From Planifilum fimeticola (GTDB lineage: Bacteria; Bacillota; Bacilli; Thermoactinomycetales; DSM-44946), in assembly GCF_003001905.1 (NCBI RefSeq), contig NZ_PVNE01000008.1, positions 62,001-126,000 of the forward strand: a stretch of DNA of 64,000 nucleotides, in the 5' to 3' direction. Made by a program: the position numbers and the translations under genes. Of the stretch, positions 18,231 through 26,936 are shown piece after piece. Under the pieces are notes generated by a model. That model did no database searches and was not told the DNA's origin. It worked only from the letters and a program-made list of their open reading frames with translations. How positions within the stretch are numbered: the stretch's first letter is position 1; the number at the start of each line of letters is the position of its first letter.

Positions 18231-18614
18231 TTACTGATCGGCCAACCAGGCGGCCAGGTTCTTGGCGTCCTCCCCGCTGACCAATCCGGCGGGCATTTGT
18301 CCTCTTCCGTTTTCGAGCACTTCAAGGATTTGCTTTTCGTCCAGATTGTTCCCCTTCAGTGCCGGGCCAACGCCCCCCTCCAGATTTTGTCCGTGACACC
18401 CGACACAGGACTGCTGGTAAGCGGCCTTCGCTTTCTCTTCATCATAGGCCACATTTTCCGCAGCTTTATCCTGCGAATCGTTTCCGGAATCCGCCGGCTC
18501 CTCCGCAGGCTGTTGGGACCCGGAATCCGTTGTTCCGGGATCGGTCGACTGGGAACCGCACCCCACCATGAAGAACAGTGCCAAACATCCGAGCATTACC
18601 GCTGCCTTTTGCAT
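18231..18614 (-). CDS. lipoprotein c-type cytochrome (c551-like)
   Basis: This small secreted cytochrome c is likely lipid-anchored: a hydrophobic signal ends in a lipobox with C19 (FFMVGC). A Ser/Pro/Glu-rich linker follows, and then a single heme site C70-x2-C73-H74 with M107 (GQMPAG) as the probable axial ligand. The ATG at 18614 has GGAGGATT immediately upstream; a TTG 18 bases earlier is possible. The location between the ba3 oxidase and hemQ suggests it donates electrons to the oxidase CuA site. The mature protein is about 109 residues, similar to CccB-type proteins. Confidence 0.9.
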   Translation of the reverse strand: MQKAAVMLGCLALFFMVGCGSQSTDPGTTDSGSQQPAEEPADSGNDSQDKAAENVAYDEEKAKAAYQQSCVGCHGQNLEGGVGPALKGNNLDEKQILEVLENGRGQMPAGLVSGEDAKNLAAWLADQ

Positions 18615-18669
18615 AATCCTCCGATTCCTCAATTCAATCCCTCCAGTTTGTTTTTACGGACAGACCGAA

Positions 18670-20340
18670 TCAATAGGGTTGGAACGGCGGCGATCCGGGA
18701 GGCGAATACTGGATCATGTGGGCGATGGGAATGGTGTAGGCGACCAGGATCAAGCAGATCGCCACCGTCACCCACAGGGGCCAGCGTTCCAATATCGCCG
18801 GTGTGGAGGCCGCCTCTTCCGCCACCTCGCCGATGGGGTAGTCCACACCCTCCTCGGTGCGGGGTGCGAAGAAAGCCAGACGGATTACGATCCACACCAT
18901 AAGCATAGCAGAGATGAACAGGAATACGCCACCGATCGCCATCACTTGTTGATAGGTGAGCCAGCCGAGGGCGATCGGATCATCTCCGTAGGTGGTAAAG
19001 GCGGTACGGCGCGGGCTGCCCAAAAGGCCGACCGCGTGCATCGCACCGGACATGAGTACCATCCCGAGAGCCCAAAGCCCCGTTTGGACCAGTCCCAGCT
19101 TGTTGAGTCCGGCGGTCAGCTTGCGGCCCGTCAACGCGGGGATCAGCCAGTAACTGACTCCGAAGAAGGTCAGGATCACAACCGTTCCGACCGTCAGGTG
19201 GAAGTGGCCCGTCACCCACAGGGTGTTGTGAACTACCTGGTTGAGCTGGTAACTGGTGTTGACGATTCCTCCCGCTCCGCCGGGAATGAAGGTCAGCATC
19301 CCGACCAGGGGAGCGACGAAACGAACGTCCTTCCAGGGAAGCATGCGGATCCATCCGAAGATCCCTTTGGCGCCGCGGGCCCGTCCGGCGCTTTCAAAGG
19401 TGGCCAGGACGGCAAAGGCGGTCATCAGCGACGGAATCGCCACCGAGAAGGTCAGCGCCACCTGGAGAAACTTCCATCCCGACGCGACTCCCGGCTCCAT
19501 CAATTGATGGTGGAAACCGACGGGCGTCGACAGGAGAAGGAACATGATGAAGGCCAGTCTGGCTAAACCATCGCTGAAGATCTTTCCGCCGATGATCTTG
19601 GGTATGCATACGTACCACACAATATAGGCCGGCATCAGCCAGAAGTAGACCAAGGGGTGGCCGAAATACCAGAACAGCGTGCGGCTCAGCGCCACATTGA
19701 TCGTATCAACCCATCCGAAGGACCAGGGGATGAGTTGCAACAGCACCTCCGCAGCCACACCGATGGTGCAGATGAGCCACAGGCCCATGGTCGCCACCGC
19801 CATAAACGCAAACAGCGGCGACAGTTTTCCCTGATGCTCCTTCTTCCACCAGCGATATTGGGCAAAAACGGCCCAGGCACCGAGCCAGCTGCCCACCACC
19901 ACCAGGGCGAGGCCGATGTAGAAGAAGGGAGACGCTTTCATCGGTGCGTAAAAGGTGTACAAAACGGTGGCCTTGTTGGCGATGATGAGAAAAGCCGCGA
20001 TGGCGGTACCCACCGTCATCAGCCAAAAGCCGATCCATCCCAGACGGCGGCTGAAATCCGTCAGCGTCCCGCCGCAGGTGCGGACAAGACCCGAATATAG
20101 GAAACCGACGATGAAAAAGGTGGTAAACACCAAGGCCATCAAGACGCCGTGGGCGGTCAACAGCTGGTAATAATTCACCGGCCCCAGATCGATGACGCCG
20201 CCCCGGACCAATCCCTGAAGCAACCCGGCGATGGCGCCGAGAAAGATGGCGGTGAAGGCGACGGCCATATGCGCGAGAATCAATCGGGAATCCTTCGGTT
20301 GAAATCGAAATGCCGCCGCTCCCGGTTGTGCCCTTTCCAT
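18670..20340 (-). CDS. cbaA: ba3-type cytochrome c oxidase subunit I
   Basis: This 556-residue polytopic protein is subunit I of a B-family heme-copper oxidase, which reduces oxygen and pumps protons. Metal ligands are visible: H64 and H381 for the low-spin heme, H228 (FGHPLVYF), H277 and H278 (FHHQ) for CuB, and H379 for the high-spin heme. About 13 hydrophobic segments are seen. The gene follows the subunit II gene by 36 bases, and the cytochrome c gene lies 55 bases downstream. B-family enzymes usually have high oxygen affinity, consistent with the FNR site upstream. Confidence 0.95.
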   Translation of the reverse strand: MERAQPGAAAFRFQPKDSRLILAHMAVAFTAIFLGAIAGLLQGLVRGGVIDLGPVNYYQLLTAHGVLMALVFTTFFIVGFLYSGLVRTCGGTLTDFSRRLGWIGFWLMTVGTAIAAFLIIANKATVLYTFYAPMKASPFFYIGLALVVVGSWLGAWAVFAQYRWWKKEHQGKLSPLFAFMAVATMGLWLICTIGVAAEVLLQLIPWSFGWVDTINVALSRTLFWYFGHPLVYFWLMPAYIVWYVCIPKIIGGKIFSDGLARLAFIMFLLLSTPVGFHHQLMEPGVASGWKFLQVALTFSVAIPSLMTAFAVLATFESAGRARGAKGIFGWIRMLPWKDVRFVAPLVGMLTFIPGGAGGIVNTSYQLNQVVHNTLWVTGHFHLTVGTVVILTFFGVSYWLIPALTGRKLTAGLNKLGLVQTGLWALGMVLMSGAMHAVGLLGSPRRTAFTTYGDDPIALGWLTYQQVMAIGGVFLFISAMLMVWIVIRLAFFAPRTEEGVDYPIGEVAEEAASTPAILERWPLWVTVAICLILVAYTIPIAHMIQYSPPGSPPFQPY

Positions 20341-20376
20341 AGAAAACGCACTCCTTTTTTCAGAGTTGGATCTCCA

Positions 20377-20844
20377 TCATTTGACGACAATCTTGCCTGC
20401 CATCACCTGATGGCCCGTGCCGCAGTACTCGTTGCAGACGATGAGATATTCCCCGGGATGATTGAAGGTGTAAGTGGCCCGGTTGATATGTCCCGGGATC
20501 ACCATCATGTTGACGTTGGTTCCCGCGATTTCAAAACCGTGTACCACGTCGGGAGAGGTGATTTGGAAATGAACGGTGGATCCCGCCGGAATCTCCATTT
20601 TTCCAGGCTGGAAGGTGAACATCCGGCCCACCATGACGGCCTTGTACTCCTTCGGACCCACCTGCGTCAGGGAGGGCTTGTTAAAGGGCGCCTCCTGGGT
20701 GACCGTTTTGGGATCCACCGTGACCAAGCTGCCCGGCGGATGGGCGTCCGTGGCAAAGGCCTGCACACCGACGATCGAAAGGAACAAAACCAGGGTGGCT
20801 CCGCCGATGATCAGCCAGATCCGTTCGTATCGGTGAAGGTGCAT
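20377..20844 (-). CDS. cbaB: ba3-type cytochrome c oxidase subunit II (CuA)
   Basis: Subunit II carries the dinuclear CuA centre that accepts electrons from cytochrome c. One N-terminal membrane segment (about residues 9-30) precedes a cupredoxin domain with H102, C137, C141, H145 and M148 in HGFEI and CNEYCGTGHQVM. The 155-residue length is typical of ba3 oxidases, shorter than aa3 subunit II. It sits 15 bases after the small subunit IIa gene and just before cbaA. Confidence 0.95.
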   Translation of the reverse strand: MHLHRYERIWLIIGGATLVLFLSIVGVQAFATDAHPPGSLVTVDPKTVTQEAPFNKPSLTQVGPKEYKAVMVGRMFTFQPGKMEIPAGSTVHFQITSPDVVHGFEIAGTNVNMMVIPGHINRATYTFNHPGEYLIVCNEYCGTGHQVMAGKIVVK

Positions 20845-20859
20845 CCTTCATCCTCCTTC

Positions 20860-21018
20860 TCAATTTCGACTCAGGAAAAGGAAAAAGATCGAAAACCACG
20901 TCACCGCAATAAATCCACCGATGAACAAAACACCGGTCAGCGTGCCTTTCAGGGAGGGGTTCTCTTCGTTCGGGGAGCCTTTGCGATCCGGTTCCCGTCG
21001 ATCAACCTGCGCTTCCAT
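20860..21018 (-). CDS. cytochrome c oxidase subunit IIa
   Basis: This 52-residue protein has a charged N-terminus and a single membrane helix, GVLFIGGFIAVTWFSIFFLF, ending in LSRN. That is the pattern of the CoxIIa family, which in ba3 oxidases supplies the helix missing from the short subunit II. The ATG at 21018 has GGAGGTGG upstream; a longer frame from 21054 is less likely. It is the first gene of the oxidase operon and lies directly behind the FNR-controlled promoter. Confidence 0.85.
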   Translation of the reverse strand: MEAQVDRREPDRKGSPNEENPSLKGTLTGVLFIGGFIAVTWFSIFFLFLSRN

Positions 21019-21049
21019 CGCTTTCCACCTCCAGTGAGATTCTGTTTTA

Positions 21050-21092
21050 AACATACCACCGGCTTTTTCCTGAAAGTGTGATCTTTTTCACA
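21050..21092 (-). promoter_or_regulatory. FNR-dependent promoter of the ba3 oxidase operon
   Basis: A perfect FNR/CRP palindrome TGTGA-N6-TCACA occupies 21077-21092. On the minus strand a -10 box TATGTT lies at 21050-21055, and no -35 box is recognisable. The predicted start near 21043 puts the palindrome centre at about -41.5, the classic class II activator position. This predicts activation when oxygen is limiting, by the Fnr encoded 1.6 kb away. Confidence 0.8.
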
Positions 21093-21219
21093 ACTAGATC
21101 CGCTTTCACCGAAACTTCATATTTTGGACATCTCCGGTCCCAAATTCCCGCCTTATAAGGAGTTTCACATCTAATTGACAATCCGTCTTCCCCTCATCAA
21201 AGCCCCCTTCAAAGCAAAT

Positions 21220-21262
21220 CGTGACATTTATCACACCTTTCGCCTCAAATCACGGTTAAGAT
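21220..21262 (+). promoter_or_regulatory. FNR-dependent promoter of the NirJ/AhbC-like gene
   Basis: An FNR-type site CGTGA-N6-TCACA lies at 21220-21235 (one mismatch to the palindrome). A TAAGAT -10 box lies at 21257-21262. The start predicted near 21269 again places the site centre at about -41.5. No good -35 box is present, as expected for an activator-dependent promoter. Confidence 0.75.
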
Positions 21263-21304
21263 CAATATTAAGTCGCAACGAATCATGATTCGGAGGGATA
21301 GAAC

Positions 21305-22468
21305 ATGTTGGCCGTTTCCCATCTGTTGACGGATGTTGCTTCCTACGGTGACGCTCTTCGCTATACCCGCCGCTCCGTCGGACACCGCTCGGGCACGCAC
21401 CGGGGAGCGGGACCCGTGGTCGTCTGGAATGTCACCCGCACCTGCAACCTCCGCTGCATGCATTGTTACTCGCAGTCGGAAAACCGGAAATACGCCGGGG
21501 AACTCTCCACGGAGGAGGCGATCCGGGTCATCGACGATCTCGCACAAGCCCGCGTACCGGTCATCCTGTTTTCGGGAGGCGAACCCTTCGCCCGACCCGA
21601 CCTTTTGGATCTGGCCCGTTACGCCGTTTCCAAGGGAATCCGGGTCACGCTTTCCACCAACGGTACCCTGATCACCGAAGAGGCGGCCCGCCAGATCCGC
21701 GAAATCGGGGTCGGCTACGTGGGAATCAGCCTCGACGGCGTGGGCGAGATTCACGATCGGTTCCGCGGCAAAAAGGGAGCCTTTGACGGGGCCCTGCGGG
21801 GCATCCGGAATTGCCTGCGTCAAGGGCAAAAAGTGGGTTTGCGCTTCACGATCAACCGGCATAACGCGGACCAGGTTCCCGCCATCTTTGATCTGATGGA
21901 AAAGGAAGGGATTCAACGGGCCTGTTTTTATCACCTCGTCTATTCGGGCCGCGCCAGCGTCCAATATGACATATCCCACGAGGAAACCCGCAGGATCCTG
22001 GATTTCATCTTCGACAAGGCGGAGGATTTCGCCCGGAGGGGAATCGTCAAGGAGATTCTCACCGTGGACAACCACACCAACGCGCCCTATCTCTACCTTC
22101 GGGTCAAACGGCAAAATCCCGAAAAGGCGGAGATCATCCTCGAAAAACTGCGCAACAACGGCGGAAACCGCTCGGGAATCGCCATCGCCAACATCGATCC
22201 GCTGGGCAACGTGCATCCCGACCAGTTCACGCCCACGATCGCCCTGGGCAATGTGCGCGAACGGCCGTTTTCCGAAATATGGAGCGATGAAAGCCATCCC
22301 GTCCTCGCCGCCCTGCGGGACCGCAAACCCCGCTTAAAAGGGCGCTGCGCCAAGTGCCGCTTCCTGGACATTTGCAACGGCAATTTCCGGGCACGCGCCC
22401 TGGCCGTCCACCACGACCTGTGGGCGGAAGATCCCGCCTGCTACCTGACCGACGAAGAAATTTCCTGA
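21305..22468 (+). CDS. radical SAM/SPASM protein, NirJ/AhbC-like
   Basis: This 387-residue protein has a radical SAM motif C47-x3-C51-x2-C54 in RTCNLRCMHC. Its C-terminal SPASM-type region carries CAKCRFLDIC and then NFRARALAV...DLWAEDPACYLTDEE, which is characteristic of the NirJ/AhbC/AhbD group acting on tetrapyrrole side chains in heme d1 or siroheme-dependent heme synthesis. The exact reaction cannot be assigned. HemQ is encoded nearby, so a role in an alternative or modified heme is an inference. It starts with ATG after CGGAGGG and is divergent from the oxidase operon, sharing an FNR-controlled intergenic region. Confidence 0.82.
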   Translation: MLAVSHLLTDVASYGDALRYTRRSVGHRSGTHRGAGPVVVWNVTRTCNLRCMHCYSQSENRKYAGELSTEEAIRVIDDLAQARVPVILFSGGEPFARPDLLDLARYAVSKGIRVTLSTNGTLITEEAARQIREIGVGYVGISLDGVGEIHDRFRGKKGAFDGALRGIRNCLRQGQKVGLRFTINRHNADQVPAIFDLMEKEGIQRACFYHLVYSGRASVQYDISHEETRRILDFIFDKAEDFARRGIVKEILTVDNHTNAPYLYLRVKRQNPEKAEIILEKLRNNGGNRSGIAIANIDPLGNVHPDQFTPTIALGNVRERPFSEIWSDESHPVLAALRDRKPRLKGRCAKCRFLDICNGNFRARALAVHHDLWAEDPACYLTDEEIS

Positions 22469-22485
22469 ACATCCCCCAAACGGCA

Positions 22486-22530
22486 GATCGGCCGCCCGGA
22501 GCTTTCTCCGAGGCGGCCGATCCCTTTTCC
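22486..22530 (+). terminator. intrinsic terminator after the radical SAM gene
   Basis: The 11-base stem GATCGGCCGCC (22486-22496) pairs with 22512-22522, with an inner CGGAG/CTCCG stem, followed by CCTTTTCCC. It lies 17 bases after the stop codon and separates this gene from fnr. Confidence 0.85.
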
Positions 22531-22669
22531 CAAATCATTTGCCGTGATGCCACACAATCTTAACAAAACCTTTCCATAATCGTTCTATTTTTCGTCGCCG
22601 ATCCTTCCCGGAACCCTTACAATAATAAGTGAAAGATTGAACGTTCCCATCCGAAAAGGAGGATGGATC

Positions 22670-23392
22670 ATGGCGACATCCTGCTGCAATCTCCGTTCAA
22701 ACCGGTTGACCCGCTTCTTGTCGCCGGATCAGCTCCAGCATCTCAAGGATCAAATGATGTGGAAAACCGTTGAGGCCGGCTCGCCGGTCTTTCAAGCCGA
22801 AGATCCGGCGGAGTTTCTTTTCTATATCGAACAGGGGTGTGTCAAAACGATGAAGACCACCTCCGACGGTCAGGAAATCACTTTCGGCCTCAAGGGAGGC
22901 GGCGACCTGATCGGACTTGCCGATGTCTTGTCCGATACCGTCCAAACCTACGGGCACAGCGCCGTCGCCTTTACGGACACCCTGTTGGGCGTTATCCATA
23001 AAAACGACCTGGACGCCCTCCTGGTGCAATATCCTTCCCTGTCCCTGGCCTTTATGCAATGGATGGCCCTGGAACAACGGATCATGCAAACCATCCTCCG
23101 AGACATCGTCCTCTATGGAAAACCCGGCGCCCTCTGCTCCATTCTGATCCGCCTCGCCAACAGTTACGGACAACCGACCGACCGCGGCATCCGAATCTCC
23201 CTCCGCCTCACCAACCAGGAACTGGCTCACCTGATCGGCGCGACCCGTGAAAGCGTCAACCGCGTCTTGTGCCGGCTGAAATCGGAGCGCGTGATCTCCC
23301 TCGACCACGGCCACCTGGTGATCCACAACATGGAGCGGCTGAAAGATGAAGCCCGTTGCGAAGATTGTCCCCTCGAAGTCTGCGTGATATAG
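22670..23392 (+). CDS. fnr: Fnr-type anaerobic transcription regulator (Crp/Fnr family)
   Basis: This 240-residue protein has a cAMP-binding-like beta-barrel domain, a dimerisation helix and a C-terminal winged helix with TNQELAHLIGATRESVNRVL. The E194-x3-R198 pattern in the recognition helix fits binding of TGTGA half-sites. The C-terminus carries C230-x2-C233-x4-C238, the arrangement that ligates the 4Fe-4S cluster in B. subtilis Fnr, with D145 as the likely fourth ligand. The start is the ATG at 22670 after AAAAGGAGG. The neighbouring divergent promoters carry the matching sites, so the regulon is at least partly local. Confidence 0.92.
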   Translation: MATSCCNLRSNRLTRFLSPDQLQHLKDQMMWKTVEAGSPVFQAEDPAEFLFYIEQGCVKTMKTTSDGQEITFGLKGGGDLIGLADVLSDTVQTYGHSAVAFTDTLLGVIHKNDLDALLVQYPSLSLAFMQWMALEQRIMQTILRDIVLYGKPGALCSILIRLANSYGQPTDRGIRISLRLTNQELAHLIGATRESVNRVLCRLKSERVISLDHGHLVIHNMERLKDEARCEDCPLEVCVI

Positions 23393-23491
23393 AAACGGCG
23401 GATCGATCCCGCACGCCAAATGGCCCGCGAAATCGGGCGGATGGGCGGGCGAATCTTCCCTTTGTGATCCTGATCCCGCCTGTAAAGCAAC

Positions 23492-23518
23492 GCGGCCGGG
23501 GTGAAAATCCCCGGCCGC
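23492..23518. terminator. GC-rich hairpin between convergent fnr and yqxA
   Basis: A perfect 10-base GCGGCCGGGG/CCCCGGCCGC stem with a 7-base loop lies between the two stop codons. Neither side has a good T-run, so termination efficiency is uncertain. Confidence 0.5.
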
Positions 23519-23534
23519 CGTATGAGCCCCTCGA

Positions 23535-23894
23535 TCATTCGCCCGGCTCCAGCCAACCGACCACCAATTCCAGCGCCTTTCGCGTGCCGAGGCGAATCCC
23601 GTGCCCCACTTGATTGCCCACCTGGCCCAACAGATTTTTCCCCGATGCGGCAACCTCCCGAACCTCTTCCTTCACCTGCTCCGGCTCCGGAGAACCGGCG
23701 GAGGGTTCGGCATCGTACACCTCCCCGAGCACGGCGATTTCCACCCGCCCGTTTTCCGGTGTGATGTGAATCGCCCGGGGTGCTCCCTGCGCTCCCTCCA
23801 TCTTCTGGATGTTGCGCTCCGCAGAGTCGATTCCCAGAAAGATGCCCAAAAGAAGCATCATCGTCATTGCCGTCACTTGCAGAAAAAGACGCAC
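23535..23894 (-). CDS. yqxA: YqxA family protein (DUF3679)
   Basis: This 119-residue protein has one N-terminal membrane segment (LQVTAMTMMLLLGIFLGI) and an extracytoplasmic region without cysteines. Its start MRLFLQVTAMTMMLLLGIFLGI...AERN and its place directly after spoIIP match YqxA of B. subtilis, which is of unknown function. The start is a GTG at 23894. The gene lies 38 bases after spoIIP and is probably expressed in the sporulating mother cell with it. Confidence 0.8.
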   Translation of the reverse strand: MRLFLQVTAMTMMLLLGIFLGIDSAERNIQKMEGAQGAPRAIHITPENGRVEIAVLGEVYDAEPSAGSPEPEQVKEEVREVAASGKNLLGQVGNQVGHGIRLGTRKALELVVGWLEPGE

Positions 23895-23932
23895 TTTTTC
23901 CCACCTGCCTCAAGAATCTGCAACCGGGGAGG

Positions 23933-25105
23933 TCAGGGATTTTGGGGCTTGGCGTCGACGGGCGTCGCCTCAAAATGAATCTCGGCGATGGCCCGGGCCA
24001 AGGCTTCCGCCGTCCGGTACGCCTCTTCAAAGGTGTTGTCCACTCCGCCGATCTCCACCAAAATGCTCCGCGGTGAAAGGGATTGGTTGTACTCTCCGTT
24101 TCCCTGGGCCCGACTCTTGCGGAACACCCCCTTGGACAGCCCCGGATACAATTCTTCCAATTTGTTGTGCACCTTACGGGCAAATTTTTCGTTCTCCTCC
24201 CAGTTGTCGTTGGCGGTGCCGACCACAAAGGCGATCGTCGCATAAGGCTTTCCGTTGATGTGGTGAGTGGTTTTGTTTCTCCTCTTGGAGTCCCGGTGCA
24301 CATCGATGAAATACTTCAAATCTTCGTTTTGGTTCATGGCCTCGACCACCGTTTTCCTCGAAGCCTGATAGAGGCGGTTCCACTTCGCCTGAAAAGGCTT
24401 CGTGTAAACCTCGGCGCCGATGCCCATGTTCTCCAGCTCTTCGCCCAGCCGCCTGCCGACCATCATGATGTTTTTTCGGTTGTCATAGGCCCGCTCGGGG
24501 GAGTTTTCTCCCGACAGTTCCGGCAGGTACGACTCGGTCGAATGGGTGTGGTAAATGAACACCCGCTTGGTCTTCGTAATCTCCTTTCCCCCGGCGGCCG
24601 CTTGCTTCTCCCTGGAACCCGGCTTTCCGGAATCCTTCGACGGCTTCGCATCTTTGGCCAATTTTTCCTCCAGATCGGGAGGAGGCGCGGATTCCACCGG
24701 GATATCCGTGTAATCCACCCCTTGCCCGGCGACGACGATCTCCGTGTCAAAGAGGGCGAAACCGGGCAATTCGCGGCCGAGAAAAGTCCGGGGATCCCGA
24801 GGGTCGATGCTGGTCGCCAACTCAAAGGTCAACCGGGATGCCATTCCTTCCTTTTGCGGAATCTGAACGCTGCTTCTCAGATAGGGAATCTCCCGGGCCA
24901 GGACTTCCACCATCGTCTCGGCGGACAACCCGGAGGTGAATCGGCCGATATCCGATGAACGGGAGTTTTGCTTCGCCCGGATCATGGCGAAAAAACCGGT
25001 GAAAATGAAGATGATCGCCGTGCCCAGGAGAAGGAAGACGAACATCTGTCGAACGCGGGGACCCGACATGTTCAGCGCGGCAAACCGGTGTTGACCGTGG
25101 TGCAT
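23933..25105 (-). CDS. spoIIP: stage II sporulation protein P
   Basis: SpoIIP is a peptidoglycan amidase/endopeptidase that works with SpoIID and SpoIIM to drive engulfment. The 390-residue protein has an N-terminal membrane anchor (FVFLLLGTAIIFIFTGFFAMI), a Lys/Ser-rich linker and the catalytic domain starting at VFIYHTHSTESY, with DVHRDS and LVEIGGVDNT further on. It starts with ATG at 25105 behind GGGGGGAGAGG. A CATATACC box about 40 bases upstream resembles a SigE -10 element, but the -35 is not convincing. It lies between gpr and yqxA as in B. subtilis. Confidence 0.95.
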   Translation of the reverse strand: MHHGQHRFAALNMSGPRVRQMFVFLLLGTAIIFIFTGFFAMIRAKQNSRSSDIGRFTSGLSAETMVEVLAREIPYLRSSVQIPQKEGMASRLTFELATSIDPRDPRTFLGRELPGFALFDTEIVVAGQGVDYTDIPVESAPPPDLEEKLAKDAKPSKDSGKPGSREKQAAAGGKEITKTKRVFIYHTHSTESYLPELSGENSPERAYDNRKNIMMVGRRLGEELENMGIGAEVYTKPFQAKWNRLYQASRKTVVEAMNQNEDLKYFIDVHRDSKRRNKTTHHINGKPYATIAFVVGTANDNWEENEKFARKVHNKLEELYPGLSKGVFRKSRAQGNGEYNQSLSPRSILVEIGGVDNTFEEAYRTAEALARAIAEIHFEATPVDAKPQNP

Positions 25106-25201
25106 CCCTCTCCCCCCTGTGAGCTTGTCTCATCACAGGTATATGTGGAGAGAGAGAATCATAGAACGAGAGACCTCCCGCACCTCCTCCGCCGACCGCC
25201 T

Positions 25202-26344
25202 TCATCCCCCGGTGTGGGAGGACACATTGTCCATGGTCACCGCCTCGTGCAGGGCGCAATTGAGGCCATCGGCCACGACTTTGCCGATGTCCGTCACAAA
25301 GGCGTCCACCTCCTTGGGGGTGACGATCAGGTTCTGCCCCAGGGGCGTCAACACCTCGTGGATCAACTGCCGCTTCTCCTCGGGCGAGAGCCCCCCGATC
25401 AAGCCGAGGAACCGGCTTCTCAGCTCCGGGGTGATCTCTTGCCCCTCCAACTCGCGCAAATCCGGAAGGTTGACGGGATCCAACGGATGGCCGGTCTTCT
25501 CTTTTCCCATCTCCCGCTTCAGATAGGCCAATGCCAGATTGAGCGTGTCGTATACGATGGTGACCGCATCGACCACCGTGGGAACTCCCACGGCGATCAC
25601 CGGAACCCCCAGGGTTTCCTTCGTCAGAGCCTTTCTCCGATTGCCCACCCCCGCTCCGGGGTTGATTCCGGAATCCGCCACCTGGATGGTCGTGTTGACC
25701 CGTGTCAGGGCGCGGGAAGCCAGGGAATCGATGGCGATGACCAGGTCGGGTTGGGTCTTCTCCACGATTCCGTGGACGATTTCACTCGTCTCGATCCCGG
25801 TGATCCCCAACACTCCCGGCGAAACGGCGCTGACCGGCCGATAACCCTCCTCTACCTGTTCCGGCATCAGCTCGAACAGGTGGCGGGTCACCAGGATATG
25901 CTTGATGACAAAGGGCCCCAGGGCGTCGGCCGTCACATTCCAGTTCCCCAGGCCGACGACCAGCACCTTGGCGTCGTCGGACACGCCCGTCTCCTTCAGG
26001 AAGCGGCTGAACTCCTCGGCAAAGCGGGCGGCCACCCGGTGCTGCAATTTGGAGTCCTTGCTCCGGAGGCCGGGAACTTCCAGGGTCAAGTATGTGCCCG
26101 GCTTCTTTCCCAGTTCCCGGGCCCCTTCTTCGCTTTCCACCCAGATCCAGCTGACGCGGATGCCGCCGTCCTCATCCTCCTCGATTCGCACTCCGGGTAT
26201 GGCGCTTCCGTCGGTCCGCTTCTCGAGGGCGAGATCGTGCGCCTCCCGGGCCAGGTCCGTCCTCACCTGGAAAGGACCTGTGTTGATTCCCCTACCCTCC
26301 GCGGATCGCTTTCCGTCCGACTCCCAGTTCATCCCCGACTTCAT
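25202..26344 (-). CDS. gpr: germination protease GPR
   Basis: GPR is the A25-family protease that degrades small acid-soluble spore proteins at germination. The N-terminal propeptide is followed by the conserved VRTDLAREAHDLA segment, and VVGLGNWNVTADALGP, GITGIET and IAIDSLASR are typical of the catalytic domain. The length of 380 residues is normal. The ATG at 26344 follows AAAAGGGG. Upstream on the minus strand GGAATA-N18-CAACAAT (about 26368-26398) loosely resembles a SigF/SigG promoter. rpsT is divergent, as in B. subtilis. Confidence 0.95.
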   Translation of the reverse strand: MKSGMNWESDGKRSAEGRGINTGPFQVRTDLAREAHDLALEKRTDGSAIPGVRIEEDEDGGIRVSWIWVESEEGARELGKKPGTYLTLEVPGLRSKDSKLQHRVAARFAEEFSRFLKETGVSDDAKVLVVGLGNWNVTADALGPFVIKHILVTRHLFELMPEQVEEGYRPVSAVSPGVLGITGIETSEIVHGIVEKTQPDLVIAIDSLASRALTRVNTTIQVADSGINPGAGVGNRRKALTKETLGVPVIAVGVPTVVDAVTIVYDTLNLALAYLKREMGKEKTGHPLDPVNLPDLRELEGQEITPELRSRFLGLIGGLSPEEKRQLIHEVLTPLGQNLIVTPKEVDAFVTDIGKVVADGLNCALHEAVTMDNVSSHTGG

Positions 26345-26483
26345 CCCCTTTTATCCGATTATTCCCCATTGTTGCCCTCCCGCGGGACAGTTTATTCCTG
26401 TTCCTTGCTTTTTCACAGCCTCCGTGCTAAAATCATGAATGTTGCTCAATCAGGTCGCACCTATTGATCCGGGAGGTGAAAGA

Positions 26484-26750
26484 ATGCCCAACATCAAATC
26501 GGCGAAGAAGCGGGCCAAAACGAACGAAAAGAGGCGCCGCCTCCGGGCTGCCCAAAAATCCGCCATGCGGACGGCGGTGAAGAAGTTCTTGGTGGCCGTT
26601 GAACAGCAGGACAAGGAAAAAGCCCTTCCCCTGCTCCGCGAAGCGACCAAAAAACTGGACAAAGCCGTCACCAAAGGTCTGATCCATAAAAATAAGGCGG
26701 CCCGTCAAAAATCCCGCCTGATGAAAAAGTGGAACGCTCTTCAGGGTTGA
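26484..26750 (+). CDS. rpsT: 30S ribosomal protein S20
   Basis: S20 binds the 5' domain of 16S rRNA during 30S assembly. The 88-residue protein starts [18 protein letters not shown] and is extremely basic, as expected, with the conserved [13 protein letters not shown] region. The ATG at 26484 has a strong GGGAGGTG ribosome site; 15 upstream codons in frame are untranslated leader. It is divergent from gpr and lies between the holA and gpr regions of the conserved superblock. Confidence 0.97.
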   Translation: MPNIKSAKKRAKTNEKRRRLRAAQKSAMRTAVKKFLVAVEQQDKEKALPLLREATKKLDKAVTKGLIHKNKAARQKSRLMKKWNALQG

Positions 26751-26896
26751 ATTCCCCCGGCCTGAAGCCGCCGGGCGAGGTAATCCCTCTTGATCGTGGC
26801 TGCCGAACGAATTTCCGTGATCCGCGGTGATCCATACGCGATAGATGTTCGTTCCAGTTGCATCCTTGAGGGTCCCCTGAACCCCCGAAAGCGCGA

Positions 26897-26934
26897 AAAA
26901 GCCCGGAACCTTTTTAGGTTCCGGGCTTTTGCCT
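26897..26934. terminator. bidirectional terminator between rpsT and the thioesterase gene
   Basis: A 14-base AAAAGCCCGGAACC stem (26897-26910) pairs with 26917-26930 around a T-rich loop. It is flanked by T residues on the plus strand and by its own complementary run on the minus strand. It can serve both convergent genes. Confidence 0.9.
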
Positions 26935-26936
26935 TG

